Shown: in pieces, positions 1 through 6,911 of the stretch
Position numbering within the stretch: the stretch's first letter is position 1
Layout of the letters: each line of letters begins with the position of its first letter
Assembly: GCA_017477205.1 (NCBI GenBank)
Contig: JAFUXE010000052.1
Span: 1-34,487, forward strand
DNA length: 34,487 nt
Reading direction: 5' to 3'
Origin: Alloprevotella sp.
Lineage (GTDB): Bacteria > Bacteroidota > Bacteroidia > Bacteroidales > Bacteroidaceae
Position numbers and translations under genes: made by a program
The notes under the pieces: generated by a model
Databases searched by the model: none
Seen by the model: only the letters and a program-made list of their open reading frames with translations
What the model was told of the DNA's origin: nothing

Positions 1-67
1 ACCTCCCCCAGCCCCCCTTCCGCCCCCCCAAAGGAGGGAAACAAGGCGCTTCGCGCGGGGAGGCTCT
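1..67. repeat. GC-rich palindromic dispersed repeat, copy 1, inside an ABC permease gene
   Basis: This is a C-rich/G-rich stretch with partial dyad symmetry that starts at the window edge and ends near ggggaggct. Its ends (agccccc, ggggaggct) match those of the other copies in the window. It is read through in frame by the permease gene as RSALFPSFGGAEGGLGE. Confidence 0.7.
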
Positions 68-524
68 GACGCACTGTAACTCCTCCCCCGGAGGGGGGAG
101 GCTGGGTGGGGGCTGTTATCTGCGCCAGATATGCGCTGCCAATGCTTCCCTTGATACCGTTGACGGCATTGGCGGCGATGAGAACTTGGGGTTGGCGTCC
201 GAGTGTTATGTCGCGACTGTAATTTTGTGGAACAACCATCACGATGTCGGCGCGGGATGTCTCTATCTCCTTCAGCGCGGCCTGATAAGAGGGCTTCTGT
301 CCGCTGAAGATGAAGTAGCGGCTGGCCTCCACGGCATGGACAAGGCGCTGCGAGAGCGTGGAGCGGTCGTTGTCAACCACGCATACGCGGACGTTCTTCA
401 CCTCCTGGTTCATCACCCATGGCATGACGCACATGATGACGATGGGGAAGACGATGATGAGGCGCGGCAGGAAGGAATTGCGCCTGATCTGGAGGAACTC
501 CTTTTGTATGAGGTAGCGAAGCAT
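1..524 (-). CDS. ABC-2 type transporter permease, YbhR/YhhJ-like (3' end beyond window)
   Basis: This is the membrane subunit of an ABC exporter in the inner membrane and the last visible gene of the pump operon. The ATG at 522-524 opens a frame of 174 codons that runs off the left edge without a stop. Residues 1-10 (MLRYLIQKEF) are the cytoplasmic lead-in. A first membrane helix lies at about 20-37, and an extracytoplasmic domain typical of ABC-2 permeases follows (VCVVDNDRSTLSQRLV, then VLIAANAVNG at 115-123). From about residue 138 the family-like sequence gives way to repeat-derived Pro/Gly/Ser-rich sequence (QPPPSGGG, then PSFGGAEGGLGE), which stays open to the edge. The start lies 49 nt after the stop of the partner permease, behind an AT-rich heptamer repeat. 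The ABC-2 call is secure. Whether the full protein is functional cannot be judged from this piece. Confidence 0.85.
   Translation of the reverse strand, partial: MLRYLIQKEFLQIRRNSFLPRLIIVFPIVIMCVMPWVMNQEVKNVRVCVVDNDRSTLSQRLVHAVEASRYFIFSGQKPSYQAALKEIETSRADIVMVVPQNYSRDITLGRQPQVLIAANAVNGIKGSIGSAYLAQITAPTQPPPSGGGVTVRQSLPARSALFPSFGGAEGGLGE
78..118. repeat. GC-rich palindromic dispersed repeat, copy 2, inside an ABC permease gene
   Basis: The core is the dyad cctcccccggaggggggagg followed by ctgggtgggggct. The same core occurs at 21793-21826 and 22814-22847. On the minus strand it is translated in frame as TQPPPSGGG at about residues 140-148 of the permease. Confidence 0.8.
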
Positions 525-540
525 CTGGCTATTTGACTAT

Positions 541-561
541 TTTACTATTTACTATTTACTA
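541..561. repeat. Heptanucleotide tandem repeat (tttacta x3) between two permease genes
   Basis: Three exact tttacta units are flanked by degenerate ones (ctatttgactatt before, ttttacg after). They fill most of the 49-nt gap between the two permease genes. On the transcribed strand this reads as TAGTAAA repeats, which place stop codons just after the upstream gene. No Shine-Dalgarno site is visible. A related AT-rich string precedes the SRPBCC gene near 30840-30865. Confidence 0.75.
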
Positions 562-573
562 TTTTACGATTTC

Positions 574-1773
574 CTATTCCAGGCGGTTCTTGAAGGTCTT
601 GAGTGCTATGGCAAGGAGCAGGAGCGTCATGGCGCTGAGGATGATGGTCTCGCGTGCGACCTCCTGAATGCCGACGCCCATAATCATGAGCTTGCGCATG
701 GCTTCGATATAGTAGCGCGGCGGGATGACGGCGGACACCCATTGCAGCACCTCGGGCATGGACTCGATGGGGAACAGCATGCCGGAGAGCATGACGATGG
801 GCATGAGCAGCACCATCGCCGAGAGCAGCAGGGCCATGAGCTGGCTGTCGGCAATGTTGGAGATGAGCAGGCCCAGCGAGAGCGCCAGCAGGATATAGAT
901 GAGGCTCACCACGACAATCCACACCAGCGAGCCTGCCAGCGGAACACCGAGAACGAAGCGTGCCATGAGCAGGATGGCGACGAGGATGCCGAAGGCCAGC
1001 ACGAGGTAGGGGACGGCCTTGGCAACGATAATCATCAGGGGACGGACGGGCGACACGAGCAGTACCTCCATTGTCCCCTTCTCCTTCTCGCGGACAATGC
1101 TGATGGAGGTCATCATGGCGCAGATGAGCATCAGCAGCATACCCATGATGGCCGGCACGAAGTTGTAGGCGGAACGCATCTGGGGGTTGTAGAGGAGCCT
1201 CACCCCCGACCCCTCGCTGGCGAAGCCGCTTCCCCCCGGAGGGGGGGACGGGAGGGGGGCTATTACCTGTTGCGCATAGCTTGTCCACTGCTGTGCCATG
1301 TTGGGGTCGGAGCCATCAACCATGATTTGCCATTGGTAACTACTCCCCTCGCCCCTTGGAGAGGGGGGTAGGGGGGTGAGGCTCAGGTCGGCCTTCTGGC
1401 TGCGGATGAGGCGTTCCGCCTCCTGCGGCGTGCCGACGGTGGCGGTGAGGGTGAAGTATTCCGAGGCGGCAAGGCGCTCCGCGGCCTGCTGCGTCAGGTG
1501 GTCCATCTGCGAGGTGACGATGACGGTGCGCACGTTCCGCACGTCGTTGGTGATGGCGAAACCGAAGAGCAGCATCAGCACCACGGGCATGCCGAAGAGG
1601 ATGAGCATCGTGCGACGGTCGCGCAGGATGTGGCGGGCTTCTTTGAGGACAAAAGAATAAAAAGCCTTACCTCCGGCCCAGAGCCTCACCCCCTTTCCCC
1701 CTCTCCAAGGGGCGAGGGGGAAGCCTACGGCGGAGAGTGGAGATGTTACCTTCTTTTCTTGATTGTATTTCAT
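574..1773 (-). CDS. ABC-2 type transporter permease, YbhS-like, carrying three in-frame repeat insertions
   Basis: This is an inner-membrane permease of the same exporter as the neighbouring ATPase and second permease. It has a cytoplasmic N-terminus, a first helix at about 57-74 (MLILFGMPVVLMLLFGFA), a large extracytoplasmic domain, and five C-terminal helices starting near VPAIMGMLLMLICAMM. The hallmark REKEKGTMEVLLVSP follows. The 399-aa length is above what I would expect for the family (about 370). The excess matches three repeat-derived segments: about 14-31 (GFPLAPWRGGKGVRL), about 131-145 (LTPLPPSPRGEGS) and about 172-193 (APLPSPPPGGSG to GSGVRL). All keep the frame and lie in the N-terminal tail or the extracytoplasmic domain, none in a helix. 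The ATG at 1773 follows the ATPase stop by 34 nt. The family call is secure. That the segments are insertions is inferred from matches to repeats elsewhere in the window. Confidence 0.92.
   Translation of the reverse strand: MKYNQEKKVTSPLSAVGFPLAPWRGGKGVRLWAGGKAFYSFVLKEARHILRDRRTMLILFGMPVVLMLLFGFAITNDVRNVRTVIVTSQMDHLTQQAAERLAASEYFTLTATVGTPQEAERLIRSQKADLSLTPLPPSPRGEGSSYQWQIMVDGSDPNMAQQWTSYAQQVIAPLPSPPPGGSGFASEGSGVRLLYNPQMRSAYNFVPAIMGMLLMLICAMMTSISIVREKEKGTMEVLLVSPVRPLMIIVAKAVPYLVLAFGILVAILLMARFVLGVPLAGSLVWIVVVSLIYILLALSLGLLISNIADSQLMALLLSAMVLLMPIVMLSGMLFPIESMPEVLQWVSAVIPPRYYIEAMRKLMIMGVGIQEVARETIILSAMTLLLLAIALKTFKNRLE
1195..1261. repeat. GC-rich palindromic dispersed repeat, copy 3, in-frame in an ABC permease gene
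   Basis: It starts gagcctcacccccgacccc, passes through cgaagccgcttcccccc and ggaggggggg, and ends gggaggggggct. It combines one end of the gagcctcaccccc subfamily with the other end of the agccccc subfamily, so it looks chimeric. The minus strand reads it in frame as APLPSPPPGGSG followed by FASEGSGVRL. Confidence 0.8.
1342..1383. repeat. GC-rich palindromic dispersed repeat, copy 4, in-frame in an ABC permease gene
   Basis: The core is actcccctcgccccttggag, then a run of G with gggggtgaggct at the end. It is an inverted copy relative to the one at 1681-1726, sharing agcctcacccc and ctctccaaggggcgagggg. It encodes LTPLPPSPRGEGS in the permease reading frame. Confidence 0.8.
1681..1726. repeat. 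GC-rich palindromic dispersed repeat, copy 5, in-frame in an ABC permease gene
   Basis: It starts gagcctcaccccc and contains ctctccaaggggcgagggg. It lies in the opposite orientation to copy 4 in the same gene, yet it is also open in the gene's frame, where it encodes GFPLAPWRGGKGVRL near the N-terminus. Confidence 0.8.
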
Positions 1774-1807
1774 TATTTCTTTCTTTTCTCTCAGTCTGCG
1801 GCTGGGG

Positions 1808-3268
1808 CTACTCTCCCCTTAATGCCTGCCGGGCCAGGTAGGTGAAGACGCTGTCCATGTCGGGCCTGTTGAACTTCTGCTTCAGCTCGTCGGGCGTTCC
1901 CATCGCGCTGATCTTCCCGTCCACCATGATGCTGATGCGGTCGCAATACTCCGCCTCGTCCATGTAGTGCGTGGTGACAAACACGGTGATGCCGCGCCCG
2001 GCGGCCTCGTAGATGAGCTCCCAGAACTGGCGGCGCGTGGCAGGATCCACACCGCCCGTGGGCTCGTCGAGGAAGACGATGGCGGGCTCGTGGAAGATGC
2101 TGACGCTGAAGGCCAGCTTCTGCTTCCAGCCCAGCGGCAGCGAGCCCACGAGGTCGTCGCGGTGCTCCTCGAACTTCAGCTGGCGCAGGAGCTTCTCGGT
2201 TTTCTCCTTTATCTCTTCGCGCCCCATGCCGTAGATGCCGCCGAAGAGGCGTATGTTCTCGCTGACGGTGAGGTCCTCGTAGAGCGAGAAGCGCTGGCTC
2301 ATGTAGCCGATGTGGCGCTTGATTTGTTCGTGCTGCGTGCGGATGTCGAAGCCCGCCACGGTGCCTGTGCCGCTGGTGGGCTGGTTGAGGCCGGTGAGCA
2401 TGTGCATGGCCGTCGTCTTGCCCGCACCGTTGGCACCGAGGAAGCCGAATATCTCCCCCTTGCGTACGGAGAAGCTGATGTCGTCCACGGCGTGGAAGTT
2501 CCCGAAAGCTTTCACGAGGTGCGAGACCTCGATGGCAAGCTCCGCCTGCTGCGGCTCAGCCGTAACAGGCGGTACGATGGCGGGCGGATTGAAGACGTCC
2601 TTGAATCTGTCGAGGATGACCTCCGGCGCATCAATGCCCAGCACCTTTCCCTCGCTGAGGAAAGCCACGCGTTCGCAGCGGCGCACCTCGTCCAGGTAGG
2701 GCGTGGCGGCCACGAAGGTGATGTCCCGCTCCTTCAGCATCCCCAGCATGTCCCAGAGCTCCTTGCGGCTCACGGGGTCCACGCCCGTCGTGGGCTCGTC
2801 CAGGAAGAGCACGCTCGGCTGGTGCACCAGCGCGCAGCTCAGCGCCAGCTTCTGCTTCATGCCGCCGGAAAGGGCTCCCGCCTTGCGGTCGGCGAAGCGC
2901 TCTATCTGCGAATAGATGGCCTTGATGCTGTCGTAGCCCTCCTCCACCGTCGTGCCGAAGAGCGTGGCGAAGAACTCCAGGTTCTCGCGCACCGTCAGGT
3001 CCTCGTAGAGCGAGAAGCGGCCGGGCATGTAGCCCACGCGGCGGCGTATCTCGCGCATCTGCCGCACGGTGTCGAAGCCCTCCACCGTGGCCTGGCCCGC
3101 ATCGGGCAGCAGCAGGGTGCAGAGGATGCGGAAGAGCGTCGTCTTGCCCGCTCCGTCGGGGCCGATGAGGCCGAACACCTCTCCCTTCTGTACGGAGAAC
3201 GACACGTCCTGCAAGGCTTTCACCTTGCCGTAGCTCTTGCTGACGTGATTTACAATTATCGTGTTCAT
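1808..3268 (-). CDS. ABC transporter ATPase with two nucleotide-binding domains, YbhF-like
   Basis: This is the cytoplasmic ATPase that powers the efflux pump. Two NBDs are fused in 486 aa. NBD1 has Walker A GPDGAGKTT (36-44), signature LSGGMKQK (133-140) and Walker B VLFLDE (153-158). NBD2 has Walker A GANGAGKTT (278-286), signature position LPLGWKQK (377-384), Walker B IVFLDE (397-402) and H-loop TTHYMDEAE with His434. At the matching place NBD1 reads AATPYLDE, so it has no H-loop histidine, and the NBD2 signature is degenerate. In a head-to-tail pair this leaves one consensus and one degenerate ATP site. GPDGAGKTT in NBD1 and the fused layout resemble E. coli YbhF. The gene sits between the HlyD adaptor and the permeases. 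The start ATG at 3266-3268 gives a normal ABC N-terminus. Confidence 0.95.
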   Translation of the reverse strand: MNTIIVNHVSKSYGKVKALQDVSFSVQKGEVFGLIGPDGAGKTTLFRILCTLLLPDAGQATVEGFDTVRQMREIRRRVGYMPGRFSLYEDLTVRENLEFFATLFGTTVEEGYDSIKAIYSQIERFADRKAGALSGGMKQKLALSCALVHQPSVLFLDEPTTGVDPVSRKELWDMLGMLKERDITFVAATPYLDEVRRCERVAFLSEGKVLGIDAPEVILDRFKDVFNPPAIVPPVTAEPQQAELAIEVSHLVKAFGNFHAVDDISFSVRKGEIFGFLGANGAGKTTAMHMLTGLNQPTSGTGTVAGFDIRTQHEQIKRHIGYMSQRFSLYEDLTVSENIRLFGGIYGMGREEIKEKTEKLLRQLKFEEHRDDLVGSLPLGWKQKLAFSVSIFHEPAIVFLDEPTGGVDPATRRQFWELIYEAAGRGITVFVTTHYMDEAEYCDRISIMVDGKISAMGTPDELKQKFNRPDMDSVFTYLARQALRGE

Positions 3269-3284
3269 GGGACTTTATCTATTT

Positions 3285-3357
3285 ACTCCCCTCTCCCGTT
3301 GGAGAGGGGCTGGGGGTGAGGCTGGGGGTTAGGCTGGGGTGAGGCTGTTGTGAGGCT
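3285..3357. repeat. GC-rich dispersed repeat, copy 6, with short tandem tail, abutting a stop codon
   Basis: Positions 3285-3323 match copy 4 in the same orientation (actcccctctcccgttggag, then ggggtgaggct). Three further degenerate 11-12 bp units follow, each ending in taggct or gaggct (3324-3335, 3336-3346, 3347-3357). The TAG stop of the HlyD gene at 3356-3358 is formed at the repeat boundary: read on the minus strand it is TAGCCTCAC, where agcctcac is the usual repeat end. The repeat fills the gap between the HlyD and ATPase genes. Confidence 0.75.
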
Positions 3358-4333
3358 AAAACTTCGCCTCCCCATACATGCCAATCCGTATGCCGCCGTC
3401 GTTCTTGACGGCAATCTTCACGGCATAGACAAGGTCGGCGCGCTCGTCGTCGGTCACGATGGTCTTCGGTGTGAACTCGGACTTCTGGGAAATCCAGCTC
3501 ACCTTCCCCTCGTATTCCTTGCGCTCGCCGCCGCCGTAGTCGGCAAACACCTTCACGGCCTGTCCCACCTTGACGTGCTGCAACTGCGCGGAGGTGACGT
3601 AGGCGCGCAGGAACATGTTTTCCGTGTCGGCCAGCTTGAAGAGCGGCTTGCCCGTCGTGACGAACTCGCCCTGCTCGGCATACTTCTCCAGCACGGTGCC
3701 GCGCAGGGGCGTCGTGATGCGCGTGTGGCGTATCTGGTCGTCCAGCTGTTCCTGCTGCACGCTGATGCCGCGCTGCTGCGCGTCGATGCCTTGCATCTGC
3801 GCCTCCAGTGCCTGCGCCTGTTCCTGCAGGCTGCGGTTCGTGCTTGCGAGCTGTTCGCGCGTGGCGGCCAGCTGCTTCTGGAGGACGCTGATCTGATAGT
3901 CGATGTCGTCCAGCTGCTTGCGCGCCACGGCACCGTCGCTGACAAGTTCGGCGAAGCGCTTGCGCTCGCGCTCGGCATTGCTGATTTGCTGCTGCAGCGA
4001 TGCCGACTGCTTCTCAAGGTCCAGGCGTCGGCTCTCCGTAGCGTTGCGCGTGCGTTCCAGCTGGAGGCGGTTTGCGCTGAGCTGCTCCGCCGACGTGCCG
4101 AGCTGCTGCTTCTTCAGGCTCAGCTGCTCGGCGTCGATGCTGCCCACCTGTATGCCTGCTTCCACGAGTGCCCCCTCGCTGAGGCTCAGCTGCGTCAGCT
4201 CGCCCGAGGACTGTGCCGACACCGTGACCTCCGTGGCCTCGAAGACGCCCGTGGCGTCGTACTGCTTCTCCTTGTCGGAGCATGCCGCCAAAAGGGCGGC
4301 CGTACTAATAAATAATAATGTGTAGCGCTTCAT
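3356..4333 (-). CDS. HlyD-family periplasmic adaptor lipoprotein, YbhG-like
   Basis: This is the membrane fusion protein that should link the inner-membrane ABC exporter to the TolC-like channel. The N-terminus MKRYTLLFISTAALLAACS is a lipoprotein signal with lipobox LAAC, so Cys18 is the predicted lipidated residue and the protein is anchored and periplasmic. A biotinyl-lipoyl-like half follows (VFEATEVTVSAQSSGELTQL). A long Gln/Glu/Arg-rich coiled coil covers about 65-190, and the second lipoyl half and beta-barrel come after (ITTPLRGTVLEKYAEQGEFV, then FLRAYVTSAQLQ and VKVFADYG). The 325-aa length is usual for YbhG-type adaptors. It starts 18 nt after the TolC-like gene. Its stop codon coincides with the end of a GC-rich repeat, and the final residues GEAKF look native. 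Confidence 0.93.
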   Translation of the reverse strand: MKRYTLLFISTAALLAACSDKEKQYDATGVFEATEVTVSAQSSGELTQLSLSEGALVEAGIQVGSIDAEQLSLKKQQLGTSAEQLSANRLQLERTRNATESRRLDLEKQSASLQQQISNAERERKRFAELVSDGAVARKQLDDIDYQISVLQKQLAATREQLASTNRSLQEQAQALEAQMQGIDAQQRGISVQQEQLDDQIRHTRITTPLRGTVLEKYAEQGEFVTTGKPLFKLADTENMFLRAYVTSAQLQHVKVGQAVKVFADYGGGERKEYEGKVSWISQKSEFTPKTIVTDDERADLVYAVKIAVKNDGGIRIGMYGEAKF

Positions 4334-4351
4334 GAGTGTATTCTTATGCGT

Positions 4352-5668
4352 TTAATATCCTTTAACGTCACCGGTCAGTTTCTTGTCATAGACGGCCTTC
4401 CAGTGCTCTATGCTGTGGATGGCGAGGTTGCTGCGGGCGCCGTTCTCCGCATTGATTTCGCGGATGAGCTCGGCTGTGTCGATGATGCCGTGTTCCAGCT
4501 TGGACTCCGCAGCACGGCGCACGTCGCGGCGCAGGCTGATGATTTCCTCGTCGGACTGCATGAGCGAAGCGTAGCGCCGGGCGTCCTCGTCCTGCTGCAG
4601 GCCGTCCAGGCGCTGGCCGAAGAGGAACACGTCGCGCGCCGTCTCGGCCTGTTCGCGCTGCACGCGCAGCCGCGCCTTGTCCGCCTTGCGGGTGTAGAGG
4701 CCGCTGATGTTCCACGACAGGCGTAGCCCCACCATGCCGTTGAGCGTCCAGCGGTGGTGCATCATGTCCTCGAACATGTTGTAGCCGGGGTAGCCGTAGA
4801 AGCCCGAGGCGAAGGCGCTCAGCCGGGGCATCAGTGCGGCGTCGAGCGACCGCTCCTGCGCGTCGGCCAGGGCCAGGCGGGCGTCGAAGAGGCGGAGCTG
4901 CGGGTGGGTACCGCCCGCAGTGCCTTGCCGCCCGGCCGACGACGGCAGCTGCGGGGCTTTCACCTCGATGCCGCAGAAGAGCTCCAGCAGGCGCTGCAGC
5001 ACAGCGCGCCGGGCCTCAAGGTCCGTCAGCTGCTGGCTCGCACCGAGGCGTTCCGCGCGCACCGTCTTCCAGTCGCTTTCCGCTGCCACGCCTTTCCGGA
5101 ACATGCGCTCCAGCTTCTCCTCGTTGGCCTGCAACGTCTGCACGCGGTCGCGGCCGAGGCTCAGCTGTTCGTCGAGGAGCAGCAGGCCGAAGTACATCCC
5201 GTTCACGCGCTCCCGCAGCCCGTAGAGGCTGAGCTCCGTCTGCGCCGCCTCCACGTCTGCCTGGCGGCGTGCCACGTCCTGACGGCTGCTGATGCTGCCG
5301 CCGTCGTAGATGGTCTGCGCGATGTCCACGCCCACGCGGTACTGGTCGCGCCGGAGGCCTTTCACGTTGACGCCCATGCCTGCGAGCATCGTCTGCATCT
5401 CGTCCGGCCATGCCGTCACGTCGCTCTGCAGTGTCGCCTGCGCCGTGGCCGAGACTTGCGGCAGCCAGCCCTTGGCGATGTTCGCCACCGTGGCATCTGC
5501 CGTGCGTGCGGCGAGGTCGTACAGCCGGATGAGCGGATAGTTGCGCTCCGCCGCTGCCCAGCATTCCTCCAGGGTCTGCCCGTGCAGGCGGCTGCCCGTG
5601 GGGAGGAGGCACAGCAGCAGGGCTAGTGCCCTGCATGTTCCGAATCTCCTGTTTGTGTGTGCTTTCAT
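4352..5668 (-). CDS. TolC-like outer membrane efflux protein
   Basis: This is an outer-membrane channel of the OEP family and the first gene of the efflux operon. The open frame extends upstream to a TTG, but the ATG at 5668 is preferred. It directly follows ACAAAGAAG and gives a clean signal peptide (MKAHTNRRFGTCRALALLL to LHGQ, cleavage near residue 25) before TLEECWAAAERNYPLI, the usual start of the mature OEP domain. The protein is 438 aa with two OEP repeats rich in alpha-helical heptads. Typical motifs are VGVDIAQTIYDGGSISSRQ at the first strand region and GLRLSWNISGLYTRKADKAR at the second. Downstream genes follow at 18 nt. It should act with the HlyD adaptor and the ABC subunits to export an unknown substrate. 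Confidence 0.93.
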   Translation of the reverse strand: MKAHTNRRFGTCRALALLLCLLPTGSRLHGQTLEECWAAAERNYPLIRLYDLAARTADATVANIAKGWLPQVSATAQATLQSDVTAWPDEMQTMLAGMGVNVKGLRRDQYRVGVDIAQTIYDGGSISSRQDVARRQADVEAAQTELSLYGLRERVNGMYFGLLLLDEQLSLGRDRVQTLQANEEKLERMFRKGVAAESDWKTVRAERLGASQQLTDLEARRAVLQRLLELFCGIEVKAPQLPSSAGRQGTAGGTHPQLRLFDARLALADAQERSLDAALMPRLSAFASGFYGYPGYNMFEDMMHHRWTLNGMVGLRLSWNISGLYTRKADKARLRVQREQAETARDVFLFGQRLDGLQQDEDARRYASLMQSDEEIISLRRDVRRAAESKLEHGIIDTAELIREINAENGARSNLAIHSIEHWKAVYDKKLTGDVKGY

Positions 5669-5698
5669 CTTCTTTGTGTAATGATGTGTATCTGGCTG

Positions 5699-5706
5699 CA
5701 AAAGTA
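5699..5706 (-). promoter_or_regulatory. Candidate Bacteroidetes -7 element for the efflux operon
   Basis: On the minus strand this reads TACTTTTG, fitting the Bacteroidetes -7 consensus TAnnTTTG, about 30 nt before the TolC-like start codon. I see no convincing TTTG at -33, so only the -7 element is supported. Confidence 0.5.
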
Positions 5707-5756
5707 CGCGTTTCCCCGTTTCCCGTACATATCCTTTTAAAGAAAGAAATGTCCCA

Positions 5757-5791
5757 TTTGTACGATATGTGCCGTTTTTGTTCTACTTTTG
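5757..5791 (+). promoter_or_regulatory. Candidate promoter of the AraC-family regulator
   Basis: TTTG at 5757-5760 and TACTTTTG at 5784-5791 resemble the -33 and -7 elements of Bacteroidetes promoters. The 23-nt gap between them is slightly longer than ideal. The -7 octamer is identical to the divergent one at 5699-5706, so the regulator and the pump operon share a control region of about 160 bp. Confidence 0.45.
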
Positions 5792-5831
5792 CTGCGGCGG
5801 AAGCCCTTCCTTTCCTCCGCTATCCGAAAAC

Positions 5832-6758
5832 ATGGAACAGAGACCCTACATAGAAGACTTCTCCGTGGCGCGCCTGCATGATGCCTTCGACGTATTCGTC
5901 GCCGATGAGGAAGCGCGCCCCTACGTCGCCCCGGACCTCAGCGTCGTCCTCCGGGGACGTCCGAGCCTGCTCTTCGGCAGCATCCTCCAGCTGGGCGTTC
6001 CCTACCGCATAGAGAACATGCGGCTCGGCATGCTGCGGCGTGGCTCGGCGGACATCAGCCTGAACCTGCAGGACTATCACCTTGAGGCCGGGACCGCCCT
6101 CTTTGCTGCCGACGGCTGTGTGCTGCAAATCAACCGCTTCTCCGAGGACGCCGAGCTGGAGGGCATGGCCGTCGGCGAGGAGCTGGTGGCCGCACTCCCC
6201 ACGGGAAAGCGTCCCGAGCTGCTGCGGAGCCTCCGCACGGGCTATTACTTCCCCGTGCCGCCCGAGGACAGAGCCTTGGTGGATGCACAGTTTGGGCTCC
6301 TCCACCTCCTGGCCACGCGCGGCGCCGCCTTCCGCGAGGCCGCTGCCGGCATCGTGGCCAGTATGCTCGCCCTCTACGGAAACCTCCATGCCCGCTATGC
6401 CGCCAGCCACCGCCCCGGGGAGCGTCGTCAGAGCCGCGAGCGCGAGGTCTGCGACCGTTTTGTGCAACTCGTGGCAGAGCACTGTGCGCGCCAGCGCGAG
6501 CTGCCCTTCTATGCCGACGCCCTCTGCCTGACGCCCCGCTACCTGGGCACCATCGTGCGCGCCGTCAGCGGCCGCACGGCGAAGGAGTGGATAGACCGTG
6601 CCGTGCTCACTGAGGCCAAGCTCCAGCTGCGCCACACCAGCCTCTCCATAGCGCAGGTCTCCGACAGCCTCGGCTTCCCCAATCCCAGCTTCTTCAGCAA
6701 GTATTTCAAGCGCCTCACGCAGATGACGCCCGCCGAGTTCAGGGCGGGGAAGGCCTGA
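5832..6758 (+). CDS. AraC-family transcriptional regulator
   Basis: This is a DNA-binding regulator of 308 aa, divergent from the efflux operon and therefore its likely local regulator (inference from position). The ATG at 5832 is chosen because the upstream extension in the frame is Cys/Pro-rich and overlaps the promoter-like elements. The N-terminal half (about 1-190) is a cupin-like sensory domain (YHLEAGTALFAADGCVLQIN). The C-terminal about 100 residues contain the two AraC helix-turn-helix motifs: YADALCLTPRYLGTIVRAVS, then LSIAQVSDSLGFPNPSFFSK, ending KRLTQMTPAEFR. This is the arrangement seen in many Bacteroidales regulators next to TolC-HlyD-ABC pumps. The inducer is unknown. Confidence 0.93.
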   Translation: MEQRPYIEDFSVARLHDAFDVFVADEEARPYVAPDLSVVLRGRPSLLFGSILQLGVPYRIENMRLGMLRRGSADISLNLQDYHLEAGTALFAADGCVLQINRFSEDAELEGMAVGEELVAALPTGKRPELLRSLRTGYYFPVPPEDRALVDAQFGLLHLLATRGAAFREAAAGIVASMLALYGNLHARYAASHRPGERRQSREREVCDRFVQLVAEHCARQRELPFYADALCLTPRYLGTIVRAVSGRTAKEWIDRAVLTEAKLQLRHTSLSIAQVSDSLGFPNPSFFSKYFKRLTQMTPAEFRAGKA

Positions 6759-6829
6759 AGGCGCGTTTCCAAGCGTATTTAGCGAAGTTTCTCCCCTGTT
6801 GGCGCTCAGGACAAAGGCGCAGTTGCAAT

Positions 6830-6861
6830 GGAAGCCGGGATGTTCACACATGCCGGCTTCC
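6830..6861. terminator. Hairpin between convergent genes (araC-type and DUF4252)
   Basis: The 9-bp inverted repeat ggaagccgg / ccggcttcc has a 14-nt loop and lies midway between the two convergent genes. No strong T-run follows on either side, so it may end transcription from both sides, but with moderate support. Confidence 0.5.
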
Positions 6862-6911
6862 GAACCTTAATAACACAAGCACAAGGCTTGCTCTTCATGT
6901 TTAACTAATGG

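Noticed and set aside
1967..3319. Long plus-strand open frame opposite the pump ATPase
   Set aside because: It mirrors the ABC ATPase gene; GC-rich coding DNA often leaves the antisense frame open, and the product has no family pattern.
5769..5831. Longer N-terminus for the AraC regulator
   Set aside because: The extra 21 residues are Cys/Pro-rich and overlap the TACTTTTG promoter element; the ATG at 5832 fits better.
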